From contig OX422186.1 of the NCBI GenBank assembly GCA_949130485.1, positions 7,808,337 through 7,872,336 on the forward strand: DNA of 64,000 nt, written 5' to 3'. The notes beneath the pieces are model-generated. The model made no database searches. It had not been told where the DNA came from and saw only the letters and a program-made list of their open reading frames with translations. Source of the stretch: Agelas oroides (Eukaryota > Porifera > Demospongiae > Agelasida > Agelasidae). Positions 23,301 through 35,900 of this stretch are shown one piece after another (positions within the stretch are counted from its first letter, which is position 1; each line of letters opens with the position of its first letter). A program made the position numbers and the translations under genes.

Positions 23301-25872
23301 CATCTGTCGTGCTCAGTGGGTAGCCTCGTTCCCAGGCCGTTCCCGCCTCCAGTTTTTGATCGCTTCCAGTATAAAAACGGAGGGGGAAGGCCTGGGAGAA
23401 AGAGTCATGTGCGTGACGTCAGGTAGACGTGAGGGTAGATGTGAGGGGGGCGGTGCCCGATCGTTGTAATTCACAAACTTTGCGTTGATCAGCCTCGAGT
23501 CTACCATACAACGAGCTGCATTGACGCTGTCTTTCGAATGTTACAGTCTCAAGTTCTTGGACAAGATATTACAAGAAGGACCTCGAGATTCTTCGTTGGG
23601 CACTGCCCCCCTCACGTCTACCCTCACGTCTACCTGACGTCACGCATGTGACTCTTTCTCCCAGGCCTCCCCCCTCCGTTTTTATACTGGAAGTGATCAA
23701 AAACTGGAGGCGGGAACGGCCTGGGAACGAGGCTACTCAGTGGGTAACTATGTGTAACATCTAGGCCTGACTTTTTCAGGGAGATGCGGTTCATTGATTG
23801 TTAGAGATGGTTGTATCAACTTTACAAGCAGTGGGCATGAAGCACAATCATAGCAGCTTTGACCTCCAGCAGGGTGATGGTAGGCACCATGGCTCTTTCA
23901 GCGGTGGAAGCAGCCACCCACAAGCCTCTACTGATCCAGTTACCCCAAGGGAGATTATGTAAGTAGGTATACAGTGGGTGGTATACAGTGGAAACACGCT
24001 TAGTGGACACCCCTCAATACTGGACATCTACTATATGTAATGGACACTTTTGAACTGTCTTCCATTCACTTCAATACTTAAGCAACTCTTGAATAGCGGA
24101 CACCCCGCTACTCCTTATAACGGACACATTTTGCATCCCGATTGTACACGAACAATACTTAACTACCCTGATTTAGTAGACACTCCTCAACCTTTTCCAC
24201 AAGATTGTCCACCATCACTGCTAGACTAGTGCTGTTACTTGTAGTAGCTCTTTGATCATACCAGCTGTTCTTGTGCACTCATATTCAAGAAAGTTGTTTT
24301 GTTGCACAATGCCATAAACTGGTCTCTGACTTCAATCTCTATCTCTCTTGTGGCAGGAATGCAATCCAGCAAGACATGAACGAGTGGAGAAGCAGCTCAG
24401 CATGGCCTCTCTCTTGCTATGCTTACAAGAAGGAGGGTGAATGTCTTCCCAACTTCACAGAGCTGTCACCAGAGGAACTCAGGTGGGAGGCCTACCAAGC
24501 CAACAAAGCTGGCAACCCTGACACCTACATGCAGTCTGTACGCAACCTCATTGAGACTCAGATGAAAGTGTGGCAGCAATACAGCAATATTACTGATGAA
24601 GAGGTCTCACAAATGGTATACGAGCTAGTAATTTTAATGTAACTAGTAACCACCGTTTTCTGCAATGCTATGTTTTGTGGAAGCCATCTTTGTTGAACAG
24701 CACACACAGAGTGGCTACCAGGTGTGAGAGACTGAAGGAATAATGGTTGTCTGGGTGTCTGTAACCACTGGACTGGACTACTAGACTCTAATGTCAACCC
24801 CCAAAAAATATTTACCACAACTCACTTGCCTATGGGAGTTGTGTGCTGTACTACATCAGCATAGAAAGCTGCATTGGGCCATTCTGTTTTGTGGTAGAAT
24901 CAAAGTTCTAGCACCAGAAATGTAAATGTGGCGTGGGACTAGCTTCATTCTCATGCTCATTATGCAAAAAGAAGGATATCTGTTACCAACTTGTTTGGGG
25001 AAAAAACTTCACTGAAATTTCGACTGAATGCCCCCGTCGTCATGAGAACTGGAGCATTCAGTCGAAACGTTGGCAAAGTTTTTTTTCCCCCAAAAGTTGG
25101 TCCTTCTGCTTCTTTCATGCAGGAGCTAACTGAGAAGCCACTGAAAAGCTGGGAAGGAGCTTGAGAATGAGGCTAGCATGGGACATGTGTGACTCTGTTT
25201 GGACACTGGCTGATTCACTAGTGTATATAGGCGTCTCAGCACACTTCACAACAGTTAAAGCTCAGCCATCTAGTCCAATAGTCCAGTAGTCCAGTCCAGT
25301 GATTACAGACATCCTGGTTGCCTGGTCAGTGGTCAGAGTACTGGCAGCTCAAGCCAGGGATCCAGCCTGGGTTTGGTTCCCGGCAACTTTTCACTTCTTC
25401 ATACCTGTTGGTCAAATAGGTTGTACTTTTGCACCTGCAGTTATCATCTGGAACTACTTCCTTATTTGGAAGTCACAACTCCGGATTGAGCTCACTGTTT
25501 GGTCCTAGTGAAAGTAATGGCCCTAGCAACACTTCCATATTTGGAAGTCCAGGACCCCTTTTTGGCACAAAGTCACAGGAGTCTGCGTTTGGTAGTGGAT
25601 TTCAGTTGCTGTTCGGCAGTTCTCAGAGTCCAATGGGAGGAGGACTGTTTCCACAAAGCAGCAGTGACAATCAAACCACAGGACAACCCCCAGCTGCTTC
25701 AGCACAAACTGGAAGTGCTATTACTAGTGGGGAGAACTCTGCTAGCTCTGTAACAGCCTCTCAAAGTACAGACTACCAACTGACCGAAGAGGAACTGCAA
25801 GCGTTCAAGTCTGATAAATTTGTGTTGGGTCAAATACCTGAACACCCTCCTCCAGAAGAGCTTTGTGAATAA
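20327..25872 (+). CDS. NUP42: NUP42 (NUPL2-type) FG nucleoporin with CCCH zinc finger
   Basis: Exons: 20327-20429; tentative 22781-22806; 23030-23257; about 23873-23958; 24357-24615; 25441-25872. With the tentative 26-nt exon all phases agree and the product is about 377 residues, near the roughly 420 of vertebrate NUP42. The N-terminus has a C-x7-C-x5-C-x3-H zinc finger (CRYFIRGRCTYGDRCRYYH). A Gly/Tyr/Arg/Gln-rich stretch follows. Exon 5 carries the family helical segment with LSPEELRWEAY. The last exon has FG repeats (SLFG, IFGSPG, PLFG, LLFGSS) and ends with the diagnostic LTEEELQAFKSDKFVLGQIP. Family knowledge: NUP42 sits on the cytoplasmic face of the nuclear pore and helps GLE1 and the DEAD-box helicase DDX19 release exported mRNA. 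Introns hold at least five inverted-repeat elements and a tRNA-like sequence. The first donor, the 26-nt exon and the start of exon 4 are the uncertain points. Confidence 0.88.
20607..20876. mobile_element. inverted-repeat element in NUP42 intron 1
   Basis: Ends pair as AAGGGGTAATCACTTA against TAAGTGACTACCCCTT. Just inside, GAAGTGTTTGTGACCG pairs loosely with CGGTCGCAAACGCTTTT. The interior repeats CTTGATCGCTTGATT five times in variants. A diverged relative lies at about 21290-21535 (CAAGTGATCAAGAGC, CTTGATTGGTTC, ACAAACACTTCTACAG). Confidence 0.65.
22916..23000. mobile_element. 85-bp fold-back element with exact 9-bp TSD
   Basis: Termini CAGCCTCATTCCCAGTCCAT and GGCCTGGGTACAAGGCTA. It is flanked exactly by TAACTAACT (22907-22915 and 23001-23009). 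It sits about 30 bp upstream of a NUP42 exon, so the right-hand duplication lies close to the acceptor tract. Confidence 0.85.
23321..23735. mobile_element. 415-bp near-perfect palindrome with exact 9-bp TSD
   Basis: It begins TAGCCTCGTTCCCAGGCCGT and ends with its complement. The arms pair over about 150 bp each, including CCGCCTCCAGTTTTTGATC, GGGAGAAAGAGTCA and a stretch with GTGACGTCAGGTAGACGTGA. The central loop is about 90 nt. CTCAGTGGG flanks both sides (23312-23320, 23736-23744). It lies in the NUP42 intron after the 23030-23257 exon. It is the longest family member here. Confidence 0.92.
23985..24190. repeat. diverged repeat built on GGACACC units
   Basis: TAGTGGACACCCCTCAAT, AATGGACACTTTT, AGCGGACACCCC, AACGGACACATTT and TAGTAGACACTCCTC recur at irregular spacing, alternating with TACT or TACTTAA words. 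Probably an old transposon fragment within a NUP42 intron. Confidence 0.5.
24940..25175. mobile_element. 236-bp fold-back element, TSD 8/9, carrying hammerhead-like sequence
   Basis: Ends TAGCTTCATTCTCATGCTC and GAGCTTGAGAATGAGGCTA. Flanks GCGTGGGAC and GCATGGGAC match at 8 of 9 positions. The interior holds two inverted copies of the GCATTCAGTCGAAA motif also found at 15414-15443, and CTGAGAAGCCACTGAAA as after the 15361-15471 element. It lies in the last NUP42 intron. Confidence 0.8.
25317..25391 (+). other. tRNA-like sequence, probably a SINE head or tRNA relic
   Basis: GTTGCC at the start pairs with GGCAAC at the end. TGGTCAGTGGTCAGAGTACT resembles a D-arm/A box, CTGGC/GCCAG can form an anticodon stem, and GGGTTTGGTTCCC resembles a T-arm/B box. 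A TTTT follows directly. The base before the putative anticodon is G not U, the T-loop lacks TTCG, and acceptor and T stems overlap. It is therefore not a standard functional tRNA. It lies in the last NUP42 intron. Confidence 0.4.
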
Positions 25873-26159
25873 TAATATAGTAGTTCTGTATTTGTTGTTG
25901 TTGTCACTTCTTGCTACACTACAAACTATTACACTTTCCATCAAAGTTTATTTGGCTTCCAGGTGCACAATGCCAATTTAGAAGTTGTGCATTTTAGATA
26001 TATGATTCTGTTGCTTGTTGCATGGGATCAGCCAGGTGTGAGAACTAACTTGTCTTTAGCCAACTCCTTGTCAGTATTCACATCTCCTATAGGAGGTAGC
26101 CTCATTCCCAGGCCCCATCTGAAGAGCCATGGTATTGGCCAAAATGTGTCATGCAGGTG

Positions 26160-26210
26160 TAGCCTCATTCCCTCCCCGCTAAGGAGGGGGAGAGCCTGGG
26201 AACGAGGCTA
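26160..26210. mobile_element. 51-bp minimal fold-back
   Basis: TAGCCTCATTCCCTCCCCGC and GGGGGAGAGCCTGGGAACGAGGCTA form a short hairpin. A solo left terminus lies at 26096-26115. No clear target duplication. Confidence 0.65.
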
Positions 26211-26491
26211 ATGTGGTTCTTTTTCATGCACACACATCAACTATACTGCATGAGAGAGACCTAGGAATGAGTATGTATAAGTGGGCGTTGCCATTTGAGT
26301 GCAGTAAGAAGCGGTCACACACCAATTTTTCGGGTCTTGTGCACACACGAGAGCCTGCAGATCGATGACAAGGCTAACCTACTGCAAGTTTGCTCAGTGC
26401 ATGAATCCCATGGGCATGTAGGGCATCTTGTCGATCCCCCATTCCCCCCCAACTTGCAAGACAAGCATGAAGTGTCTTGTATGTATCACTC

Positions 26492-26546
26492 TTGCCTTGT
26501 TTCCAGGCTCTCCCCTGTGTCCCGGGGGAGCCTGGAAACAAGGCCA
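26492..26546. mobile_element. 55-bp minimal fold-back, TSD 8/9
   Basis: GCCTTGTTTCCAGGCTCTCC pairs with GGGGAGCCTGGAAACAAGGC around a short core. Flanks GTATCACTC and GTGTCACTC agree at 8 of 9 positions. Confidence 0.75.
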
Positions 26547-26899
26547 GTGTCACTCCCCATTTGTGATAAAGTGGGGGCTTGCATCACTCTACATCTGCAC
26601 ATTGTAGTGGGCATTACTTCATTAATTTTGTAAGCTCCCCCCCCCCCCCCATTTCCACGTTGTAGTGGCTTCTAAGTATTTGCACCTGGTAGTGGTCCCT
26701 TGAGGGGAGTCTTGCATTAAATTGCATGTCATAGGCCCCCGGCCCCAGGGGTCTTTTTCGGCCCTATCAAATTTAGCAGGTTCATAGTCATATACCCCAT
26801 GAGGTCTTGTAGCTTGCAACTTCCCCTCATTTCTAATATTGTGTGACTGCAAGTGACTGAAACTAGGTGGGGGCCTGGGAACAGGGCTAGTTGCATCTC

Positions 26900-28238
26900 T
26901 CAAGCAGGCCTAGCAGTATTTCCATAGAGGATAATGTGCTCCTGCTCTTTGCATGTGTCTTCATTTGCAAGTTAGCCAGTAAAATATCATTGATGTGTAC
27001 ATGTGCAGAGAAAATTTTTGTTACAGTAGCCATTTCTGTTCCACAATAATGTATAAGGGATATGGACTTGAGATCCTGTCTTTTGAGAATGAGTTAGCCT
27101 GGTTCCTAAGCATGAGGAAGCAGAATCTGTGCCTCCCTGGATATTAGGATACAAGTCAAAATGTCAAAGCTGGTTGGTCACACTTGTGGCATAATTTGCC
27201 AGTTTAGTTTCGCAGTCACATTTTTGTGAGAAAAATTAGCGAGTCCCACACTAGAGGACTGTTTCGCACACACACACACACACATTCTGAATGCTTGTGC
27301 TATATGCTGTTGTGTGTAGTCTCATTCCAAGACCATCCATAGGTACAGTACACGAAAGAATACACCACAAAATTTTGAGCACCTAGGAGGCATTGACCAC
27401 TTATCTTTATATGTACTGGGCTTCCTGACCACAAGTACTTATCACACTTTACAGACCTACTCAGCACACTTACAATTTACTGAAGACTGGCAAGCAACTC
27501 AAGGCTTACCTCTGTAGCTTTCAATACTAGCCCATGGTTTGATTGTTATGCATTATACTCACCAGATCCTCTTACTGGGGGTCTCAAACAAGACTCAAGC
27601 TGCTGGTGCCTTGATCATAATCAACAATCAGCAGCTAGCGCCTACAGAAGCTGTGCTGCACTCAGGACCACACTTCACTCTCCCCAACTAAATTTAACAA
27701 CTGGATTTTGAAAACTGACAAAAATTGTAATCTTTAAAAAAAATCAAAGTTATAATTTCAAAGTTATAATTAGAAATTGCTAATAGTATTATGATGATGT
27801 ACAAACACACCAAACAAATCAAAAGATCTCTAGCAAGATGATAAGATAATAGTGCGAAATGCTCAAACAAAGTATAACAGACTATGTCATATGACTGAAG
27901 TAATTGGTATCAAGTGATACATACTAAGGATTTCTTCTCAACTTAGAGAGAGAGAGCGCTATATAAATGCCAAACATCAACCTTAAACTAGGAGTTTCTA
28001 AGTTAGACTCTGCGGCACTCAGAGATAAGACATAAGCACAGATAAGAATGAAAAGAATATAACTGATTTCTAAAATCAAACCAGGTTAGCATGGAATACC
28101 ATTAATTGTTTGGGATCAGTACGATTATTTCCAAAGGGAAAAAACAGCAAAGTACCCCATGTAAAGCTTGACAATGTGATGGGTAAGTTGGGATGACAGT
28201 ATAAGGATATGGAAAATAAAACCTAAGTGCCGCCTAGC
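26900..28238. other. NUP42-DOK intergenic region, no gene seen
   Basis: NUP42 (plus strand) and the DOK-like gene (minus strand) converge, and the space from 25873 holds both 3' ends. No additional exon was found. A short CA run lies near 27270-27285, and a half terminus (GGGGGCCTGGGAACAGGGCTAG) at about 26870-26892. Confidence 0.45.
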
Positions 28239-31200
28239 TTAGCTCTCCACTAAGGCCTTCTGTTCAGCTCTCTCTCGCTTGATACTCTGAAATCCATCTG
28301 TAGATTGCAGGTCTATGCTGGTATATGCTACTGGCCGCATAGCATGGTTTGGTCGGTCACCCACAAGTGCTGTTTCCACATCAATGTACCCATTTTTGGA
28401 CCTAGGTGGGGATGGGCTCTTAACCTCTTTTCCACTGATAGAGAGTCCATTGCCGTTCAGGGGTAATACTACGTCTTCTTTGTCGCCTCTGCCTTTACGC
28501 AGTGAACCTTTCTTTATCAGGTGGATTGGACGTGTAGGGGGCTCAGCTGGTATCTGTTCTCCACTGGGAGTGACATTTTCGTAAGGTTCTTGGTTCTGAG
28601 AGCCCCTTCTACCTGCATGAGCAAGATTAACATTTTCGTAGCTTGGTTTGTAGATGACTTGGGATATGTTCTTGAGGTGTGCAGGGAGTGGATGGTTTTC
28701 GTACATCGAAGGCTTTTCTTCACCTCTACTTGAGGATTTCTCCTCGGCTTTAGAGGGCATTGGGACCACAGGAGCAATAGCAGGGGCTTTCTCTTTTTCA
28801 ATACCGGCTGTTTCACAACCACCACGATTCCTTTCTGCAATCTGGGCTTCTTTGATGGGTGGCAAACGATCATAATTCCTACGTGACACATCTGGACCAG
28901 GTTTCGATGGAAAATGTTGCAAACGCTGATACACATCATCAGGCTGTGGTTGATGCAGGTGCTGTTGTAGTTGTGCATAAGGAACAGGGATGGAGCGAGG
29001 GCTCGCATAGTGACTTTCCTGAACAACCTCATCAAGATTAGGCGGTTTCATGTAGACATAACCATTTCTGTATAGTCCAGCATGTGGGTGGGTCATTTTC
29101 TCATACTCTCCTCGCCTTGAGGGCTCGCAGCTTGCAGTTGAGTGTGCTCGGTTGCCTAACGTCACTTGTTTTCGTGACCCAAGTGCAGGTTCCGTGTTGC
29201 TTCGCACGTGGGGCATAGGCTCATCTAGATCTGGGTCCATGTGTCCCATGATGGATTCTGAATCTGCATAAGAGTTCTCATCACCACAATCAGGAGGGGT
29301 TACAGATCCTCGAGAAGGAGGAGAGGTGGATTCTTGATGCTGGAACAAAGTTTCCTCATTAAGGAGAGAATCAGCACTTTGCATGGAAGGATTTGAATTG
29401 TTTCGGGTTGAATTTTCATCGGGAGAACGATTGTGTGAGTGGTATGACCCTTTGCGATCAGGCATGTCACAAGGAGCAGAACGCTTCTTGCGAAATGAAG
29501 GATGCTTATCAAGGTGAACTGGGGGTGGTTCATCTGATATTGCCCCTGGCGACATGATTCCAGAGTCTTGGCTACTGAACTTGTGGTGTTGGTAGCCACT
29601 GGAAATTGAGGCCTGTCTCTGATACGAGGGAGGAAAGGAGGAATCAAACGAGGCGCGAGGAACATCATAGATTGGGTTAGCTTGTTGTGTTGGAATTGCA
29701 ACCGCTTTACCATCGCCATGGAACAGAAAGCTGTGAAACAGGAAGGAAAATAATTCACATTCTTGCTTGAGATAACTAGACCTGTGATAAGGTACCTAGT
29801 CTGCCACTCAGGAAGCACATACTCCCTACACCCGATAAAGCCCCACCAGTTGCAACGTTTGTAAGGTTTAATAGCCCACTAATGTTGTTAGTCCTTGCTG
29901 GGTACTCTTGGCAGGCTTCACAACTACCAACTGTGAATAGACAACATCCAGAGGAGGTGGGACATAGTTGACCTTTGCTAATTAAAACAACTGAGGTCAC
30001 ACTAATTGATATTGCAAGGTAGAATGTATTTTTAGCTTTTTCTATGACTGGATCCAGCCTTGAATCCTGATTTGAAAACTGGGGCCCACCCTCAGTGAAA
30101 GTCCTTTGAGATACTGGGAAAAAAATCAATTAGTGGGACCTCAGCCATTTTAATTACGTTCAACCATGTCCGACCTCCTCTGGACAACATCACTGCTCAC
30201 CTATTGGTGATCAAATTGGAGTACTATTTCCACTATGGTATTTCAAAACTTCACATGATTGTGAATTTTCGTTCTACAACTTGTAGCTAAGAAAAGGTAT
30301 GCGGTATTCCTATACAATATCACATTCCATAACAAGAGAATTTCACCCTTAAGCGATTTATTTCATAATCACAAGACACACATACAGTGGGATACCTCTC
30401 GTTCAAGCAGACAAAGGATACAAATTGTGTATTCACTTGCAATACCAGACCGAAATGTAACTTTTTCAAAAGCATAATAGACCACAAAGCTGTTTGAAAC
30501 ACGATTAGCACTCGAGAGACCCACCACTTGACTATTCATTGCAGAGGGCTGAATTAAGGACATAGCCACTAACAAAACCACAAACGACTCTGCCCAAGGA
30601 GATTCTCACACACACACACATGCAAAATGGCAAGATAGAAGTGTGGAGAGAGTTGAAGACAGAGAACTCACTTGTGCAACGTTTCCCGAAGTGCTTGTGC
30701 CTCCTCTATCCCTGCATACATCCACACAAGCCCTGGTCCACCCTGGCATCGCCGACCAATTTCTATAAACACAAGATTCCCAGTCTTTCCAGTCCTCCTC
30801 ATCTTGTCCCTATCCCACGACAAGACAGGATTGGAGGGATCAGTTGGACTGAAGATGCTCAGTTGTCCGACTGTTTTGTTTGGAACACCACTTTGAAGGG
30901 CAAGCACGTTCATGCCAATGATGGTACATCGCGAACCTACTTCCTCTGGAAGGATGTATACAGCCCAAACTGAGTCTAAAGGAGGGAGAAACCATGAAAA
31001 TAAACAAGGTCATGTTAACTTGCAGGAAATACCATACAATCATACATGTGACATGTTTCTTCCTGGAATATCAAGTAAACAAACATGCACAAGTTCAACT
31101 GTTTGAGATCCAATAAGAAACAGCAGTGTTAGAGGATTGAATCGTACTAATCGGCTTGCAAATACTGAATCTAGGTCCAGTGCCTTGATCTGACCACTGA

Positions 31201-32922
31201 GCTAGTTTGGGAGCATTCCCTTTTACATCCTACAATGTTGAGGTTATGTATATGAAAGTATGCTTTCCTCCCCCATGAACATGGGTAGGGGGAGGCAGTC
31301 AAGGGATTTCTCCCAGTGGGTAGGACTTTGGTGAACTTGATTACCCACCATGAAAAGGGTCAGATTCAAATCTCATCATAAATGTTCTTGGATAAACAGT
31401 TACACAAGGAAAGATGTACTATGGCAACATACACGTGATCTGATAGTCCACCTGTTTTTACCATCTGGCTGTATTGTGGTAGGTAGGTCATGGGGTACAC
31501 TAGTAAGGCAAAACCACCTCCATATACAAGAAAGCCTACAACCCCAACTAGCATGCCATCACTTCCCTAGTAGAGTACACATGCTCAGAAACACCCATCT
31601 AGGGTGTGGGAAGGATTAAGATAAAGCTTGGTGAATCTAGTTTAGCTTGATAAGCAAAAAAACTGTTTACTAAATCTGTATTTGCAAGCCGATTAGTACG
31701 TCAACAATGTTCGATTAGTATGTCAACAGTGCTCGAATGGCACCATTTACAAGTGAGGAGAATATAGCCTTAGCATATAATCTCCAATTGATGAGGAGGA
31801 AGGTGGGCTCAGACAAATTGACTCTAGCCTAATTACCACTAGAATGGCACATGTTCAACAATTATGTGGGCAGTAACTCTGAGTATTTGAAAATGAAGTA
31901 CAGCTGCTATGTTTGATACTGAAACACAATTACATTGGTGAAAAAGTATTTCTTGACACACGTACCAGCTCTATACTGTACAGGATCCAACTTGCACCGG
32001 AACGATTCCTTTATAGGATTACTCTGTGGCTCCTCTGGGATTACGGAGTATGGAAACATCACCAATAAGCCCAGCAGTTTTACCCACCTCAAACGATCAT
32101 TCTCCGTCTCGGTTCGAAACTCATGCGTCTCATTCGAGGTAGTAACTAGAAACCTGTGTGATGTGCTACCTTGAAGGGTAAGTGAATGGATGCTGGGAGA
32201 TGTGCTAAGTGTGAGGCTATTGCGTGGGGAAGGGGACGGGGAGATACTGACACCAGTGACAGCACCTGCTGGCGAGTTTGTCTGTGATCCACTTGGAGAT
32301 CCAGCAGAGACAGCACTAACTTTGGCATAGCCGAGTTCAACAGTCTTTTTTGGCTTCGTGCCATGCTTTTCAACTTTCTCATAGTCTTCAAAGAGCTGTA
32401 ACTGTGCAGAGAGCTGTTTTTTTGTAGCACTACTACCACAATTGGCTATGACAACTCGTTTCTGTGAATATGTGTGTGTTGTGTGCAAAGATATTTAATG
32501 TACGTTGAAGTAAGGAGCTCAAACACGCAAAGAACTTACAGCCTATTCCTTATACACATGTACTAGAATAATGTGCTAAGTAGGCCGTCATCACTTTACG
32601 CCCACCGACACTTAGCGAAACAAGGCTAAACTTCGTTAACATAACAAGGGTGGGTATTTGCAGCTTGACTGGAAGCTGCCACGGCAAATCAGCAGCTATA
32701 CAATGCACAAGGAACACTCCCAAAGAAACGTTGATTGTCATTTAGACCTATAACGATTCTTCATGTAAAATTTTGCAGAACCTGACGATGCAAACTATGC
32801 AAAATTCTTCTAGCAAATTAATTATTTAAGTACTGAACTGCAGATTGACATACCTTCCACCCGCTGCCTTTGGTCTTGTGCAGTAACCGTCCTCGCAGAA
32901 CTTCACGACTAGGGCTGGCCAT
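28239..32922 (-). CDS. DOK/IRS-like adaptor: PH domain, IRS-type PTB domain, tyrosine-rich tail
   Basis: Four exons on the minus strand: 32854-32922, 31966-32461, 30672-30969, 28239-29730. All have GT-AG borders and agreeing phases, giving 784 residues. Residues about 9-150 form a PH domain (RGRLLHKTKGSGWK across the first junction, later FRTETENDRLRWVKLL), with a Ser/Pro-rich insert in it. Residues about 180-287 form an IRS-type PTB domain (AVYILPEEVGS, LSWDRDKMRRTGKTGNLVFI, GRRCQGGPG). The long tail is disordered. It carries many likely phosphotyrosine docking sites: YDVP (near 309), YVYM (YxxM, PI3K type), YENH, YENV twice (YxN, GRB2 type), YDRLPP and YIDV. Family knowledge: such proteins bind activated tyrosine kinase receptors and recruit SH2 proteins at the inner membrane. 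DOK is the closest match by domain order, but the YxxM and YxN mix also recalls IRS and FRS2. Confidence 0.9.
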
Positions 32923-35900
32923 GTTTGCAACACTACCTCACTCTATAGAGTGAAGAAAACGGAAGAGAGAACTTTGAACAAGCAACCAAAACCACTACCG
33001 CAAATTCGCTAACGATGTCGTACAGAAAATGTGCTTTTTACCGGCCACGAAGATCGTAGCTGCGATAAAAGGCGCGAAGGTTGTATCGTTTAGCAACTCA
33101 ATTGGTCAATTGCTACCACGTGATCTTAGCAACGCCCGCCAAAAAAGGTATTTTGGCGGTCACAAAAAATATGCAAATATGTAAACATCATACGAGGGGG
33201 GCCCGTGGTTAGATCGTGGCCAGATTGATTCTCGCACGAGAAAGCTCAGACCAGACGCTAGCTTTGGCTTTGTGCCATCAAACTAGCCAGCCAACTATTC
33301 ACCTTTTTTTTTTGTGGTAGGGCAGCACAGTGTGTCGATGAAAAGGACACGCAGTAGAGTCTACTGTTGTCGTAAATACCATGCATATAAACCAATCTTG
33401 AGGAAGTGAATTTTCTTCGCAGAACTCAACAAAGACTACACTATAACAACCCTACGGCGTGTACAAAGCCAACGGGCGATCTTATAACATTATGTATGGC
33501 TGGAGGGCAGTCGGTCCGACTAGCTTGCGATTTCGCAAATTCTTTGTAAAAATTCATACTCACAGTACACACATCCCTTGAACGGCAATGATCGTACGAG
33601 TGGTAAGCTATATACAACACCAAACGACTTCCAAGTTGTGAACACGAAGGTTCACAAGATTAGTAGTAACAACTCACCAAGTTAATAATCGAGAATACGC
33701 TCGGCTTTACACTGCGCCTCTTGTGCTGGCATCAACTGGACTTACTTCGATCACTTCAACACAGCCAATAACTACACCTTGAGACTTTAGAATATTACGT
33801 ACTCTACTCGTAAAGTTTACTAAGTTAACTACGCCTCTACGGAACGATTTGTTTACATGCTATATATACTTGATGATGCTGATGCAATCGAATGGTGGGA
33901 GTGGCCCAAAACCATAGATAATATACCAGTATTATCTATGCCAAAAAAAAAAAAAAACAATCCCAAACGTCATGACAACACATAAACTGTTGTAGTAGCT
34001 ATTTATGGTCAAACTGTTTCACCATATAGCTAGCCAAATTGTGGTTAGTGTGGAAATGTACTGGAATTGGTTGTGTAGGAGGGAATACGTAGCTCTGGCT
34101 GAATGGTAGTTTGAAACCACAATGACAAGAGTCTATACAGACTTCTTGTGGGTGCTACAAGTAAATTTTGTTCCTCCTTTGTGACTATCCTTTCTTTTTA
34201 ACAACAGCATGTGGTTACAAATGTCCAGACAGCCCCAACAGGCGCACGGTGAAGGGGTATAGGTAATTAGCAAACATGAAGACCATGAGTGGGACATGTG
34301 AGCTGCACGTTGCAAAGTCAAAATTGTTGAATCTTCTCCTCATATATAGTCTGGTCTGGTATTGAAGCCAAGATGCCAATACTATGTGTACACATGCCAA
34401 TACAGGAAGCAGACAACAATGGAGGGTCAGGCACATACTAGGAGGTACATATCGACCAATTACCTAACAAGTGGTGTTATCCTGTTTGATATGGCAATGT
34501 TATTCTGAGGGGTGAGGATCCTGTCCTAAGCTGATATCTAATTTTCGTACATCTGTTGCTCACACATTACTAAGCTGCAACTTCAACTGTAGAATGGGGA
34601 CAAGCACATAGCCATGTGATTTTAGAGTCACAAGGACACAAATGTTTTCATCACTGTGCCATATGTATTTAGACAATAAACAAATAGGCGTCTTTATACA
34701 CAGGTTTGGAATTGCATCATACAACCTGATATCCTAGCAAAGTCACGTGGTTGTGACTAGGAGCTCTTTGTGTCGTCCTCATGTACGCAGCTTTGAGTAA
34801 CCATGGCAAAAGAATTGCGACTAGTACACTTGTAATTCATTGTACCAAAACCACTTTGATTAAAGCTGGCAACACAATGACAGCGTAATATGTACACAAA
34901 ATGATGATCCAAATGCAACTATACAATGCTGACTCACAAACCTCACATGCAGGTTTAGTCAGTCATATGACAACACACCTTTGACACACCCACCCTTTAA
35001 TAGGCACAAACAACAAAATTCAACAGTAAGGAATGCAAATAATGTTGTTAGTATGGCTTCAAAACCATTCTTGAACTTAATGAATAGACTCAGTTCAACT
35101 AATCACAAAATTATCCCACACACTATTAATGTTATTCATAACTGTGTAGCTACTGCTGCCATGGAAACTAAGTGGGGCTTCATGCAAGGCGGGATCAACC
35201 CTAGAGTGTGTACTTAGAGCTAGGTGAAGTAGGGAGCCAACCCCAACATGCATTAGGAATTCTAACATGCATTAGTAAGAAACAACAATAGTAAATGTGT
35301 GACCAATCATAGAACCACATTTGGCAGTTAGACAGGAAGTACCATTAGGTCTATCTTAACACCTGTTGCCAGTATGAAATAAAATCCCTACTCATTTCCC
35401 CACAAGGAAATACTAGACCCTGACAAGGGCTTTCCTCAACTTTCCCTTTTCACATCCCTATTGCACCATTATCTTGCATCAAAAATCAACTACATATTAT
35501 TGCAGTGCTGTGGTGTCTTGCACTTGGTGGATATTTTGCAATACAAAATGCTCAGACATACACGAAAAGCTGTTATTGTGGCTATACATGAGATCAGCAG
35601 ACTTCGCTAATCCCATGAAGTAAGCAGAAACTGACATCGAATGAAATGTTCAACTCACGCTCCAATTGTGGGACAGAAAATGTAAATTTTAATTTTTCGC
35701 TTTTGTGGAAATAGCATGAAAACACAATCATGACACTTTTTGAACACATTGCTGGTGACAGTCGAATTGAAAGTATTCTTCTGCGGCATCTAGACAATGA
35801 AATTTGATGAAATGGTTTTAGTGCCAGCTATGTTAGTTTCAGATGTCCAGTTTGTCAGACAAGCCAATAGTCGCATGTCCCACCTCCATCACACCCACCA

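Noticed and set aside
28517-29035. 172-codon minus-strand ORF overlapping the DOK-like tail
   Set aside because: It is the shadow of the real frame, which is longer and carries the tyrosine motifs and phase-matched splice sites.
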